Shown here: positions 1-10,765 of the stretch, piece by piece
Numbering within the stretch: the stretch's first letter is position 1
Layout: each line of letters opens with the position of its first letter
DNA from: Cycas panzhihuaensis
Taxonomy: Eukaryota; Cycadophyta
Length of the DNA: 64,000 nt
Assembly: GCA_023213395.1 (NCBI GenBank)
Contig: CM041465.1
Span: 97,843,741-97,907,740, forward strand
Direction: 5' to 3'
The notes under the pieces: model-generated
Told to the model about the DNA's origin: nothing
The model's database searches: none
The model's input: only the letters and a program-made list of their open reading frames with translations
Position numbers and translations under genes: made by a program

Positions 1-61
1 CACCAAGAACTTGAAATTATGGTCGCTTTTCTAGAAATGTTCGTTGGAGGGGTCGGGATGT

Positions 62-774
62 CTTATTTTTTTTTTTAATATGTCAAGCAAAATTGATAGT
101 TGTAGAGATGTTATCAGGTTTTAAGAGTCGCAACTCATGTCTGATGTCATCTCGTAACCCATAAATGTATAACTCAAGTAATTTATTCTGACAAAGACCA
201 TCAACCCTTATAGAGAGACATTAGTATTCTATTGTATAAGTTGAAACAGTCCCCTCCTCTAACTAGTTAAAGTGGCCATGATCCTAGGTACTATCATATT
301 AAGCTATAAGATCCTTGACAAAACCCTCCTATTGATAACTAAGCCCACCAATTATTTTCATAACCCATTGGTACCATTGGTAGGGTTTAGTTTCCATGTG
401 TAGAGAAGCAAGAGGGATCTTCTTATCTGCTGGAACTTAATAAAAATAAAAGTATTATTCCATTTGGGTGATCTAGGTACATACATCTATGCTATTGAAC
501 TTCTTGATTTCTACCTTAGGAAAGAAGTTCAGACAAAAGCACCTACCATTATTACCTTCATCTTCTTTAGTGAAGTGACCCCCACCTATGTGAGTAGTAT
601 CATCAAGGTCAATCTTTTCTTCCTTAAAAGGTTTCATGGATGTGAGCTCTAGTATTACTGCTTCAAAATTTTCATTGAAGTCATTTTGGATTTGTAATAT
701 ATCTCCTCAAAGTTGTGAGATAGCATCACTGAGATCTTGAGTCTAACTTGGGTTCATCTTAGGGGCCATTAGTC
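62..774 (-). pseudogene. Decayed Ty3/gypsy gag (element Y)
   Basis: Reading the minus strand from an ATG at about 774 (MAPKMNPS) gives a gag-like protein with several stops. It has a segment like FPKVEIKKFNSIDV followed by W/Q-type residues now changed to stops, then a capsid helix region with EEGTVSTYTIEY, and LYIYGLRDDIRHELRLLKP, which matches the GLKPEIRxEVRLLRP-type signature of gypsy capsid proteins. Gag would form the particle that packages the element RNA. It lies in the expected order and strand after the PBS and LTR at 1726-2137. The rest of the element would lie left of the window. At least five in-frame stops make it non-functional. The chromovirus-like assignment is inference from the capsid motif and the iMet-type PBS. 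Confidence 0.62.
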
Positions 775-1725
775 CACAAGACCTAAGTTGAATCCTAGTT
801 GGTATATGTGAATGAAAATGATTTGATGGGGTGTCTATAGACTGTTATCCCTAATATTTTACAATGAGGCAATATAGAATTTTTTTTTACTTGTTTTACT
901 TTTTTTTGCTTTCTTGCTTTTTTGCTTTTTTGCTTTTTACTTTTTGCTTCTTTTCCTATCTTTTTTTGCTTTTTCCTTTTTACTTTTTTGCTTTTTTTGT
1001 CATTGGTTGGTTGACTGACTATATGTGCATAAGCTGTGACAAACTGACTAGACATATTGGATTTAACAAATTGATGATGATTGACTCACTGACTAATTAA
1101 GTGCACACAAACCACTAATAGACTGACCAGGTACACTAGGTATAAGCTTGTGTGGTTTATAGGCCCTTTGATATACTGATCCAAGTCATAAATAGTATCA
1201 ACTTATAGAGGTAAACACTCTACTCTGTAGTTGTACTACCTCGTCTATAGGGTATATGGAGAGTAACTTCCCAATGCTAACCTCTTAACGGTGCACTACA
1301 AATTACAAATAGTCAATAGGTTTCCTATGGTTACCTATACTAGGAAGGCCTATCTAGGGGGTCCTCTTATATACCTATAGGTATATGGAGGCATAATTAT
1401 GTAGCCAAGTTCTGTCTAAGGCTTGACTTAGGAGTGTGATATCCAGTCCTTCACGCAAGGGACAGAAAAACCACAATGTGCTTAACCCAAAATGATAAAT
1501 CCTCGTGATATTTATAGACCCCCGGCACAGGGTCTCTATCTAAATGCAAAAAAAAACTTCCCAATAGTAGTGTTAGGGTAGTTTCCTAATTGCAGTGTTA
1601 TCTACCCCCAAAAAATAAAGTAACTAAATAGAAATTAAATGAGAATAGGTACTACTGAGAAAAAATTGATGGAAAATTTTTGATTATTTAGTACCTTTGA
1701 CTCTCCCACAAGGAATGGATCGATC
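775..1725 (-). other. Leader between PBS and gag of element Y, with T-rich tract
   Basis: No convincing coding signal. Positions 870-1002 are an almost pure pyrimidine/T-rich run on the plus strand (repeated 'ttttgc' units), which generates spurious Lys-rich or Phe-rich ORFs on the two strands. The position between PBS and gag fits an untranslated leader. Confidence 0.45.
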
Positions 1726-1737
1726 GCTCTAATACCA
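1726..1737 (-). other. Primer-binding site, initiator-Met-tRNA type (element Y)
   Basis: The minus strand reads TGGTATTAGAGC, one change from the TGGTATCAGAGC site used by most plant copia elements and by many chromoviruses for the initiator methionine tRNA. It sits two bases from the LTR edge, as expected. Confidence 0.75.
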
Positions 1738-1739
1738 CT

Positions 1740-2137
1740 TGTTAGGATACCACTCCTTAATGATAATTGCACACTAATATAATAAGCAAAATAACACCAA
1801 AAAGAATACTTGTACTGTAATACCCTTCGAGGGGGTAACCTCCCAATTACATGCAATAATAATGATATCTAAGATACCATACTCTAAGGATTACATAAAT
1901 ATATATATGGCTCTATGCTCACTACACAACCTCTTCCTTATGCATGTGGGATATTACATGAATATATATAGTGCTCAATGACGACTACACAACCTTCTAC
2001 TCATGCATGTGGGATATTAAGAAAAGGGAAGAAGTAGAAGAAATAAAAGATATAAGAGAGAGAAGAAGTCAAAGATGTAAGAGAATATAAGAGAAGGTAA
2101 GTTAGGGGTTAGATCCCTAATAGGTAATGTATGTTCA
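1740..2137 (-). repeat. 5' LTR of element Y
   Basis: The left edge is well placed: plus-strand TGTTAGGATACC begins two bases after the PBS. The right edge is inferred at TTCA (2137), where homology to the copia RNase H region of the neighbouring element stops abruptly after a VPYAS...SLLYVIVYT stretch. This gives about 398 bp with TG..CA ends. The LTR contains an imperfect tandem duplication of about 60 bp (about 1898-2018), each copy holding a CTCACTACACAACCT-like stretch and ATGCATGTGGGATATTA. No second LTR lies in the window, so the TSD cannot be checked. Confidence 0.55.
1898..2018. repeat. Imperfect tandem repeat of about 60 bp within LTR Y
   Basis: Two adjacent copies share 'atatatatRg', 'gctcA', 'actacacaacct' and 'catgcatgtgggatatta' in the same order. 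The second copy has several substitutions. It may be a U3 enhancer duplication. Confidence 0.6.
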
Positions 2138-5100
2138 AGTGTAAACTATCACATACAACAAGCTACTAACAACACTAGCATAAGGAACAAATACTATGTC
2201 TTCAACTTCTTGGTGAGTCTCTAAGCATTATTCAGTTAATAATTTTAAACTAAAAAGAAGACAAATATTAACTAGTTTACTATCCTGTAACCTAAACCAT
2301 TGTAATATTGTCTCAATGTACCATCTTTAGCTAAGCTAAATCTTCATGTTTCTGATATTGATTTTAATCTTAATGCCTAAAATAAAATGTGAAGTACCAA
2401 GATCCTTCATCTCAAAATGAGATATTATTTGGCCTTTCACAAGTTGATTCATTTCTTTATTATTATCAACTAAAAGGACAGCATCAACATAGAAAGCTAG
2501 AATAACAAAATGATCACCAACCTACTTATAATAAATATAATAATCTACTTTGCTCTATATAAAGCCATCTACTAACATATATGAATTAAAATTTTAATAC
2601 CACATCCTTGGGGACCGTTTTAAGCTATATAATGACTTCTTCAACCTGCACACTATATTCTCCTTCCCTGCAACTTCAAACCCTTCAGGCTACAACATAT
2701 AAATTTCTTTCTCGAGGTCATCATGAAGAAATACAGTCTTCACATCTATTTGATCCACCTCAAAGTGATAGGAAGCTACTACAACTAACAAAAATCTAAT
2801 TGAAGCAACTTTTGCAATAGGAGAAAATACCTCACCAAAATCTATTTCCTTAACCTAAAAATAGCCCTTTACTATCAAGTGAGCCTTATACTTTTCCATA
2901 GTACCATCTTCCTAGAACATCTTCTTTAAGATCTATTTATTATCAATAGTTTTTCTACCCTCAAGTAGATCCACTAAATTCCATATATTACTTTTGTCTA
3001 AGGCCATCATTTCTTCTTACATGGCCTTCATCCAGAGTTGGCTCTCTTTTGACTCTAGAGCCTCTCGAATAGTACCTGGATCATCATCTATAGTAGATAA
3101 AACAAAAGAAGAGTGACAAAAGTCTCTAGGAATATACCTATCAGGCTGTCTTCTCTTACGAGTTGATCTCCTCAAGATGTGGGGTTTCTGAGGTTGAGAT
3201 ACCTCTATAACTAGTTTTTTCTCTTTAGCTAATTTATATTTTGATGTTGAATCTTCATCCCTTACTTTAAATTATACCTTCTTAGAGTGTTCTTCCTCTA
3301 GTTCTTCATCTTGCTTTAGAGACTTAAACTCCTCTCTAAAGACAACATCGTAGTTATACACTACCTTTTATGTTTCAAGACTATAAATCTTATATCCTTT
3401 AATACCATTATCATAGCTAATAAAAATAGTCTTTTGTTCTTTAAAATTAAGCTTAATCCTCTATTGTTTAGGAACATGCACAAAATCTTTATAACCAAAA
3501 AATCTAAGATGACTAAAAGATGGTTTCTTACCAAACCACACTTCTTTAGGTGTTTTGTACACTAAGGTAGTTGTCGATGATCTATTTCTCAAGTAGCTCA
3601 TAGTCATCACAACCTCAGCATAGAATTTCTTCTCTAATTTAGTAGTACTAAGCATACTCCTCAATTTCTCCAACAAGGTCCTATTCATACTTTTAACAAC
3701 TCTGTTTTATTATGGCACATAGGGAATTGCATTTTGCCTTGCTATCTCATACTAATTCTAGAACTACTCAAACTCCTTTGAGAAAAACTCTCTTCCATTA
3801 TTAAACCTCAGTACCTTGATATACCTGTTACTCTAATTCTTGACTAAGGCCTTCAATTCTTTAAATTTACTAAAGACTTCAGATTTCTACTTATGAAAGT
3901 ATAGCCATATATTTCTCGAGAAATCATCTATGAATGAGAAAAAGTATTTGTACCCACCTAATGAGGATACATCAATAGGTCTAAAAACATCGTTATGCAC
4001 CAATAATACCCTTTGTTCTCTTTGAGCTTGAAGGAAAATTAACCTGAATTTGTTTTCCACACATATAATACTCACATAAATCAAAATCAAAAGAGCCATT
4101 AATTCTAGAGATGTCTTCTGCCATACCTTTAGAGAATAAATCATTGAGGCCTTTCTCTCTAGTATGGCTCAATCTATGATGCCATAACATAGTTTTACCA
4201 GCAAGTGATATTTATATCCTGCCTTCATTATTGCTACTTTCTGTAATAACTAGACTACAACTTCTAGCATATATCATGCTTGCATCAAGCCTATATAGTA
4301 TTCTAAATCAGACCCATCTTATTAAAACTAATGCTCCTTGAACCATTCTATAACTATTTTTATTAAAAATCATGTTTATTTCTACATCACTCAATTAACT
4401 AATAGACAATAGACTCATAGCTAAACTAGGAATATGACTTACATTAGGGATAGTTTTAACCATTCCATCCCTAAAATAAACCTTTACCCTTCCACAACCT
4501 ACAATTTTATATGGGTAATGATCTCTAAAAAATACTTCACCTCCATCAGTACTTGTGTATTCACAAAACCAATCCCTATGGAAAGTAATATGAAGCAAAG
4601 CACTAGATCAATTAACCAAGACTCAATATTTGATAGCTTACTTGAGGTTGCTAAATAAACATCGCCACCAACTTTATCACAGACTTTTACTACCGTGGAA
4701 GAAGTAACTTTAGGTGAATTTCCCTTGTCAACCTTGACTCGACATTGGCTCTTTATATGGCTAGCCTTCCCACATCTCCAACATATCAAGGGGTCTCTAC
4801 CTGGAGATTTGGATTTTCTACTAGATTTTGGATGTATGTTCTTAGGCCTTTGTTAATCATGATCTAATGTTCAACCTCTCATTGCTAATGCTTATTTTGA
4901 ATAATCCTCAAAAGATTTTTGCCTTATCTCTTCTAACAGTAGAGTAGTAACAACATCATTAAATTTTAGGGTGGAAGTAGCTATACTACTAATTGTCATC
5001 ATAAGATTATCCCAAGAATCAGGAAGTAAACATAATAGGGTAATACACTTATCTTCTTCAAGCATTATTATCCCAAGTAAAACAAGTAGGCTCACCATAG

Positions 5101-5473
5101 TATTAAATACAGTGAGATGATATGAAATTGCATCTCCAACACTCATCCTGAGTGAATATAGTTTTTTCTGAAGAAATAGCTTATTAACCAAGGACTTAAT
5201 CTGATACAAAGCCTCTAGTTTTTTCCATAGATCTTTGGTCATATACTCTATAGTAACATTCAATAACACCATGTCTAAAAAGCATAACCTTATCGAATAG
5301 ATTACTTTTCAATCAAGCTTCTTCGAATCTTCATCACCCATAGTTGTAGGCTTTGTTCCTACTAAAATGATCCCTTGATCCTTCTCAACGAGGATATCTT
5401 CCATCTTTAGCTTCTACAACTCAAAGTTATGGCTATTAAACTTTTAGATCTCCATCTTTGTAGTGCTTGCCAT
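2138..5473 (-). pseudogene. Ty1/copia gag-pol relic (copia-1)
   Basis: Copia-order polyprotein on the minus strand. Gag starts at about 5473 (MASTTKMEI) and has a UBN2-type capsid at 5272-4892. A zinc knuckle, CWRCGKASHIKSQC (C-x2-C-x4-H-x4-C), is at about 4780. The protease region follows with WLIDLVLCF where WLDSGAS is expected, so the active site is lost. Then come GAG_pre-integrase (LWHHRLSHTREKG) and integrase, which keeps the first Asp (HNDV) but has Asn in FNNGREF and Lys in place of the catalytic Glu (VVKSMNRT). Reverse transcriptase and the start of RNase H run to VPYAS...VIVYT at about 2140. There the reading is cut by LTR Y, so RNase H is truncated. Many stops and frameshifts. It cannot encode an active element. 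Confidence 0.85.
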
Positions 5474-6553
5474 GATCTTCGTATTTAAGTTTACCAAACA
5501 AGGCTCCTTTTTACCTAATGGCTTCCCATAGAACTAAAATCCTTAACTCCGATCCCAAATAAAGAGAAAATATAACTACAAAAGCAATGTGATAATAGAA
5601 CTTTAAACCATGCAAAGAACAAATAGTATAAACAAGCTAAGCACTCAATAAAGAACACTAGGAGATTTAGGTCTAAGCATAGACCTTTTATCAATCTAAA
5701 TAACATCTAAAGAATTATAGAGATAAATAAACCCTAGCTCTTCTCATCGACTCATCAAAGACTTATCTTAGGTCTTTGAGTCAGCCAGCGGCTTTTTTGA
5801 AGAATCTTGTACCCATGGGCATACGGCCTGGTAGGCCTTTCCTTTCCGCTGGAGCTTCATGGGCATTGCCCTGTTCCCAAATCAGATGTTTGGATGTGAG
5901 TTATACTCTGCGAGGAGCCCCACGAGCGTATGGCCTTGCCATTTGACCTCTCTTCCTGTGTGACTAGGAATGCTCAGTGATAACCTCTCAATTATCACCA
6001 CCTAGCCCCTCTTGCTACCATGGTAGCAGGTCCCCTAGTGTGGTTAGCACCAATCGTGTTTGGGCAATGAAGCTTACACTCATTCACATTGGTTCATCCT
6101 GCTATGCCCTGGGCCTTTTGCTCCTGTAACGTCAAAGGTGGCCATTCTTTTGTCAAGGCCCAGGAATCAGCTGGGCATCTTAGCGACAGGATTAGATACC
6201 TACATCCGATCGAAGTTTAATTACTTATTGTTGGGGGGCGAGTCATAAGGGAGAGTTGTTTCTAGGTGGGTCGCTTCACAAAATGCATTGCTTAAGACCA
6301 ACGGGTCACATGACAGGTGCACGATCGGCTTTGCACACTCCATGCTATTACATAAGAATATATAGACATAAAATTATAAGATATTGCCTTGAAGTTTTAC
6401 AATATAATAAGCATAAACTAGGGGTTGATAAAGACTTCTATAAGATATCCAAAAAAATTTCTCAAGGGCTCCTGGCCTTAAACCCCACAAAGGGTCCTAC
6501 CCCAGTCGAGGGCCCTACAACAAGCCCCCGAACCCCGTTAATAGTCTTGGGAA
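5474..6553. other. No gene recognised; possible 5' leader/LTR remains of copia-1
   Basis: Upstream (on the minus strand) of the copia-1 gag start I see no clear PBS or LTR edge; the copia-1 5' LTR may be here but has decayed or was replaced. The part from about 5760 to 6553 is more GC-rich and differs in composition from 5474-5750, suggesting a junction with another repeat. Short open stretches on the plus strand (6060-6248, 6256-6570) show no recognisable domain. Confidence 0.4.
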
Positions 6554-7491
6554 TATTTCCTGGCTCCTAGGAATGAGTTCTTGGTAAGTCGACAGAGGTA
6601 AGTGCAGGTATGCTTCTATCCTTTGCCTTTACTATTTCTCTAGAAAGGCTAATAGAATCATCATTTCATTGCATAACTAACTGACACATTTAAGTGATCA
6701 TCTTGCACCTGTTACTTGATCATACTACTTGTTACTCTTTCAGCCTATGATGATTTATGGGACATATATCCCCATGGTGCTCCACAACCCTCTTATGAAC
6801 CTCTGTGTTGCCCTAAGTACTACTCAACCCATGTGATCCGTCACACCCCTTGCCATATCATAACACTTAGCACCCCACTGAGTGTGATTGGTTTATCCTT
6901 ATGCTAGTTATCAGTTTCCTAGGAGTCCTGCCACTCCGGTACCCCATTTGGTTCAGGTCATCTTCTCTATTTGATTGTCCCCATCCATCTCGATAAAGGA
7001 CAAGCCTCTCCTAGGCCTAGGGTACCCCCTTTAAGGCTCCTAGGAATCCTCTTTTTGGCCTATTTTGATCTCTATCACCGTACTGTGGCAAATGTCATAG
7101 TACCACGGTAAACTTCATCATACTATGAAGTTTGCCGCGTGGCGACTATCATAAGATTTTTTTTTTAATTTGCTGTGGTAAATTTTACTTTTTTCGCAAA
7201 ATTGCCAGATGGCTTCGACACCTCTTGAGCCCTACCCCAACCCTAATTGTCCATTCAGCCTAAGGTTAGGTATAAAGCCCAAAACAACCTCATTTTCTAT
7301 CTCTTCTTCCACATTCCTTTCTCTCTTCTTTCTCTTTCAAAGGAGTTTTCTCTAAGAATACCTTGCAACGCTTAAGTTCCCTGTGTTCCAGCTTGAGATC
7401 CACCCATTATAACTCTGATCTACAAAAGTAGGCTCACCGATAAATGTCTCCAAGAAAGGATCCATGCTCAAGTCTAGCCTCCACACCCTTT
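6554..7491 (+). repeat. Outer element 5' LTR, part 1 (interrupted)
   Basis: Aligns by eye with 55536 onward, the 3' LTR. It starts TATTTCCTGG (TG mutated to TA). A 5' splice-site-like GAG|GTAAGTG is at 6597/6598, and a TATA box TATAAAG is at 7271-7277. It stops at '..ctccacaccctt|t', where E2 enters, and resumes at 22140 with 'ttatagctttcagcaag', matching the uninterrupted '..cctatagttttcagcaag' at about 56470. Confidence 0.85.
7271..7277 (+). promoter_or_regulatory. LTR TATA box (outer 5' LTR)
   Basis: TATAAAG about 720 bp into the LTR, preceded by CCCAACCCTAAT and followed by 'cccaaaacaacctcattt'. The same arrangement is at 56253-56259 in the 3' LTR. This is the probable start of the genomic RNA. 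Confidence 0.55.
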
Positions 7492-10400
7492 TGTTTCCTG
7501 GCTATTGGGAATGGGTATGGATAGATTGACTCAGGTAAGCGTAGGTATACTTCTGCCTCCTATCTTAGCTATTTCAAAGATTATAAATTGAAGCATTGGT
7601 TGGATTACATAATTGATTGGCTCATCTTTACGATTGATTATGTATTTCTGCTTGAGCATCTCACATGTCCCTAGCCTATGACGACCAGCGAGACCTGCCC
7701 TTCTGTGAGGCATGTGTCCCCATGGTACTCTACAACCCTCTGCATTACCTCCACATCACCTCAAGCTTCAACCAACTCGTGTGATCCACTCATACCTTGG
7801 TCACCTATTGCAACTCTTGATATCTCATTAAGAGTCATTGATAATGTGTACCCTTTCATAACATTTCTGGGCATCCCACCTCTTAATGTCCTACCTTGGT
7901 CTAGCCAACATGTTTACTTCGACTGTCCCCAACCACTTAGACAAGAGGGCCAACCCATCCTAGACCTAGAACATCCTCATTTAGGGATCATAGGACCCTT
8001 ATCATTGTTTTTATGGCATTCTAGTCTTGCACTGCTATAAACTTAGTAGTACCACGAAGTTTACCACGGTACCATAAACTTTACCATGGTGCGACTATTT
8101 CACACTATTTTTTTGATCCATCATGGTAATTCTCACCTTTTTTGCAAAACTACCACGTGGATTAGTTGCCAAATCAGCCCCAACCTAACCCTAATTACTT
8201 GATTAGGGTTAGGGTAGGTATAAATCCCAAAAATAACCTCATTTTACCTCTCTAACAACTCTCTTCAACAACGTCTTCCTCTTCTCTTCTCTCTTTCTCA
8301 TAGGAACTCTCTGCAAAATGCCAGTCATACCTAGGTTTTTGCTGCTCAAGCCTGAGATTTTCCTGTTGCAGTACTAGTTTGTAATAGCAAGCTCCTCCAT
8401 TAGTGCCTCCTAGCATAGATCCATGCGCAGGTGTGGCCTCCACGCTCCCCTCTCAGTCTTCAGAAAGCATACTCTTCCTGCAACTCAGAGAAGCCTTGTG
8501 AGCTCCTCCAACCTGCCACTTTTTGCTGTCTGGAAGGGCAAACCTACTCCTCACATAGCCTAGTAGGTATCCCACACGTTTTGCCACCTTCTACTTTAGG
8601 TTTACTTTGCAAACGTAAGTCCTTTAAGCATACAAATCATTTCTTTATGTTTTGTTGCATGAAAGAGCCATTATTTCTATTTATTGTTTCTTGTACCCTA
8701 GTCATCTCAACCTCCCTTGGTTTTCTCCAAGAAGTCTATGCGAGAGGGTTAACAAGGTGTGAGTAGAAGGAAGCAAGGCAAGATCCATACCTACTAAGCC
8801 TGCTCCTCAAGGGCAAACCCCTGCTCCTCCTTCCTCTCCTTCATCTGTGCCTTCCTTGGGCCATCAATGAGCCTTTGAGATTGGGCTTGCCCTAGGTTTT
8901 AGTGTGTGTAGCACTTATTGCGCTAATCTTAGACCTGCACACCCCCCCTTTTGGGTCTCTCTTTCAGTCCTGAATAGTGCCTAATACTCCTTTGGCTTGG
9001 GCATAGCCTGCGTTGCGATTTGCTCCCTATAGCATGCTTACAACATAGGTGACTTCTGTAATCCTTACAACATTCATTTCCCTCTCCATATTTTGCCTAT
9101 AAGTTGTTCTGATATGTTGTTCCCTGCATCTTGGGGCAACGTGGAGGTGAATTGATAGGAGGGTTAGCCATTCTGAGGCTATCCTCCTCTTTGCTTAGCA
9201 TGCATTGGTGCTTTTTCTAGTGCTTTGCAGGTTGTTCTTTGTGGTGTATTAACTAACATAATACACTATATTTCAGTGCTTGGTTTTATATTGTTATACA
9301 TATATCGACTTTGCTTCTTGGAAACCCCTCTTAGGAGGGTAAAAATCTTTGTGGGTGCAAGTTATATGGTGATACGTGTGAGGAGAAGGAAGCACCCCAA
9401 TCCGGGTAAACCCTTACCCTCTTCCTTTTCCTTATCAATTTTTTGCTTTCTTGCATAATCATTCACTTTCTTTTTATTCTTGTTTGGCTTCTCTCTTTAC
9501 AAGGGGAAGGTAAGGAAGCCCCACTCCATCTCTGTCCTGACAATGGCTACATATTGAACAAGGATGGGAAGACATACGTGGCACATGAGAAAAGGTTCTC
9601 CTTCAGTTGCATGACGTTCCAGGAATGTATCATACCCTCTTACCTAGCTCTTTCCCTTCATGTTGCCATTAGGTGTATATTCTTGCATGACAAGCCACAT
9701 AAAAGGAGAAGGATAATAATTTGCTTGCATGCATTCATACATTGCATGAACACTTTCTTAGGAAAGGTGCATCTTAGGGTTTACACTCCCCCCTTTTCTC
9801 TTCTCACCGAATTGTAAATATCCCCTTAGTGGTATATCATCATGTTAGTATGTATGCTTGCATGTGTGTGAAACGTTTCTTCTCCTTAAGATTTCATTGG
9901 TAAAAAGAAAAGAGAGAGAGGGAGTGTAGTTTGTATCTTTTCTGTCTTTGAAAGTATACACAACATCACTTTTACTACCACTACCTCTACACTTCACATC
10001 TTCAACCGACATGCACATAACCTTCCTTGCCCTTGCCAAGGTTTGTACCTCTCTTCTTTGCATCGCAACAAAGATTCCTCTTTTCCTACCCCCTTCTCTT
10101 CCTTTAGGTCTATGTTAGGTTCATTGACCTAGGGTGTCCCACTTGCACCTGTTATATACTCTTTTATGATCCATCTGTGCTTGCTGCACTTGTGTCACAT
10201 TCCTTGTTCATAAGGGAAGTCTCCTTTCGTGGGTCTCCCTTTTTCCTTCTGGCCATCCAAGGGTGGGGGGAACTCACCTCCTGGGACTGTTCGAGATACC
10301 TCACTCATATCTCACCCACTGAACCAAAGAACCAAGCTACTTTGAGAAAGTTGTGCATCATTTGTGGGTCTCAAACCTGCGTTCCAACGCACGGATGCCC

Positions 10401-10507
10401 TATGTGGTATTTCTTCCACTTGTAAGATCATACTTATATTTTGGATTTTGTCATTGACTACCCTAACCCCTATTGAGTATAGTTACCATCCCATAGACAT
10501 GATTCTA
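7492..10507 (+). repeat. E2 5' LTR
   Basis: About 3016 bp, starting TGTTTCCTGGC and ending GATTCTA (CA changed to TA; the 3' copy ends in CA). The partner is 19135-22134. It contains a donor-like CAG|GTAAGCG at 7534/7535, an acceptor-like ending at 7674, a TATA box at 8219-8225 and a donor-like GAAG|GTAAGG at 9509/9510. Short ORFs within it show no domain. Confidence 0.9.
8187..8225 (+). promoter_or_regulatory. E2 LTR core promoter with telo-box hairpin
   Basis: A perfect 9-bp inverted repeat AACCCTAAT/ATTAGGGTT (8187-8195 and 8202-8210, 6-base loop) lies just upstream of TATAAAT (8219-8225). The 3' LTR has the same (19810-19833, TATA at 19842-19848). AACCCTAAT resembles the plant telo-box. 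The E3 LTRs have a decayed form with TATTTAAG at 29452-29459 and at about 40673. Confidence 0.6.
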
Positions 10508-10508
10508 C

Positions 10509-10527
10509 TAGTGACCATACTGGAGAC
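10509..10527 (+). other. E2 primer-binding-site-like sequence
   Basis: TAGTGACCATACTGGAGAC follows the LTR by one base. Its counterparts are TGGTGACCATATTGGGGAC in E3 and TAGCGACCATATTGGGGAC in the outer element. The ancestral form begins TGG, complementary to a tRNA CCA end; the tRNA is not identified. Confidence 0.6.
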
Positions 10528-10765
10528 CTACTAGTTGGGAATTAGTCTTATTCCCTCTCATGTTGGTGCTACTACCTATTGGTAGTTCTCCTCCTTTGGT
10601 TTCGTTGGGCAGCCCCTAACACCTACACTACTTTCGTTCCTCTTTCTCTTCTAATGTGTTGGTAAGTCTTGTATGCGATATTTCTCATGCCACCTATGAG
10701 GTCTTCCTCCATTGCTAGAAGATCTTGCATACTGCTCCCTTTTGTCATTGGATTCTATTTCGACC

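Noticed and set aside
864-1100. ORFs on both strands rich in Phe or Lys.
   Set aside because: Produced by a low-complexity T-rich tract in a leader region, with no domain.
5747-5783. Imperfect hairpin GACTCATCAAAGAC/GTCTTTGAGTC.
   Set aside because: Isolated, with a bulge, and no associated gene or terminator role can be supported.
6060-6570. Possible host gene fragments.
   Set aside because: No recognisable domain, no splice structure, and next to transposon edges.
8187-8216. Telomere-like repeats (CCCTAA/TTAGGG).
   Set aside because: Only one or two units per side and part of every LTR promoter, so not an interstitial telomere array.
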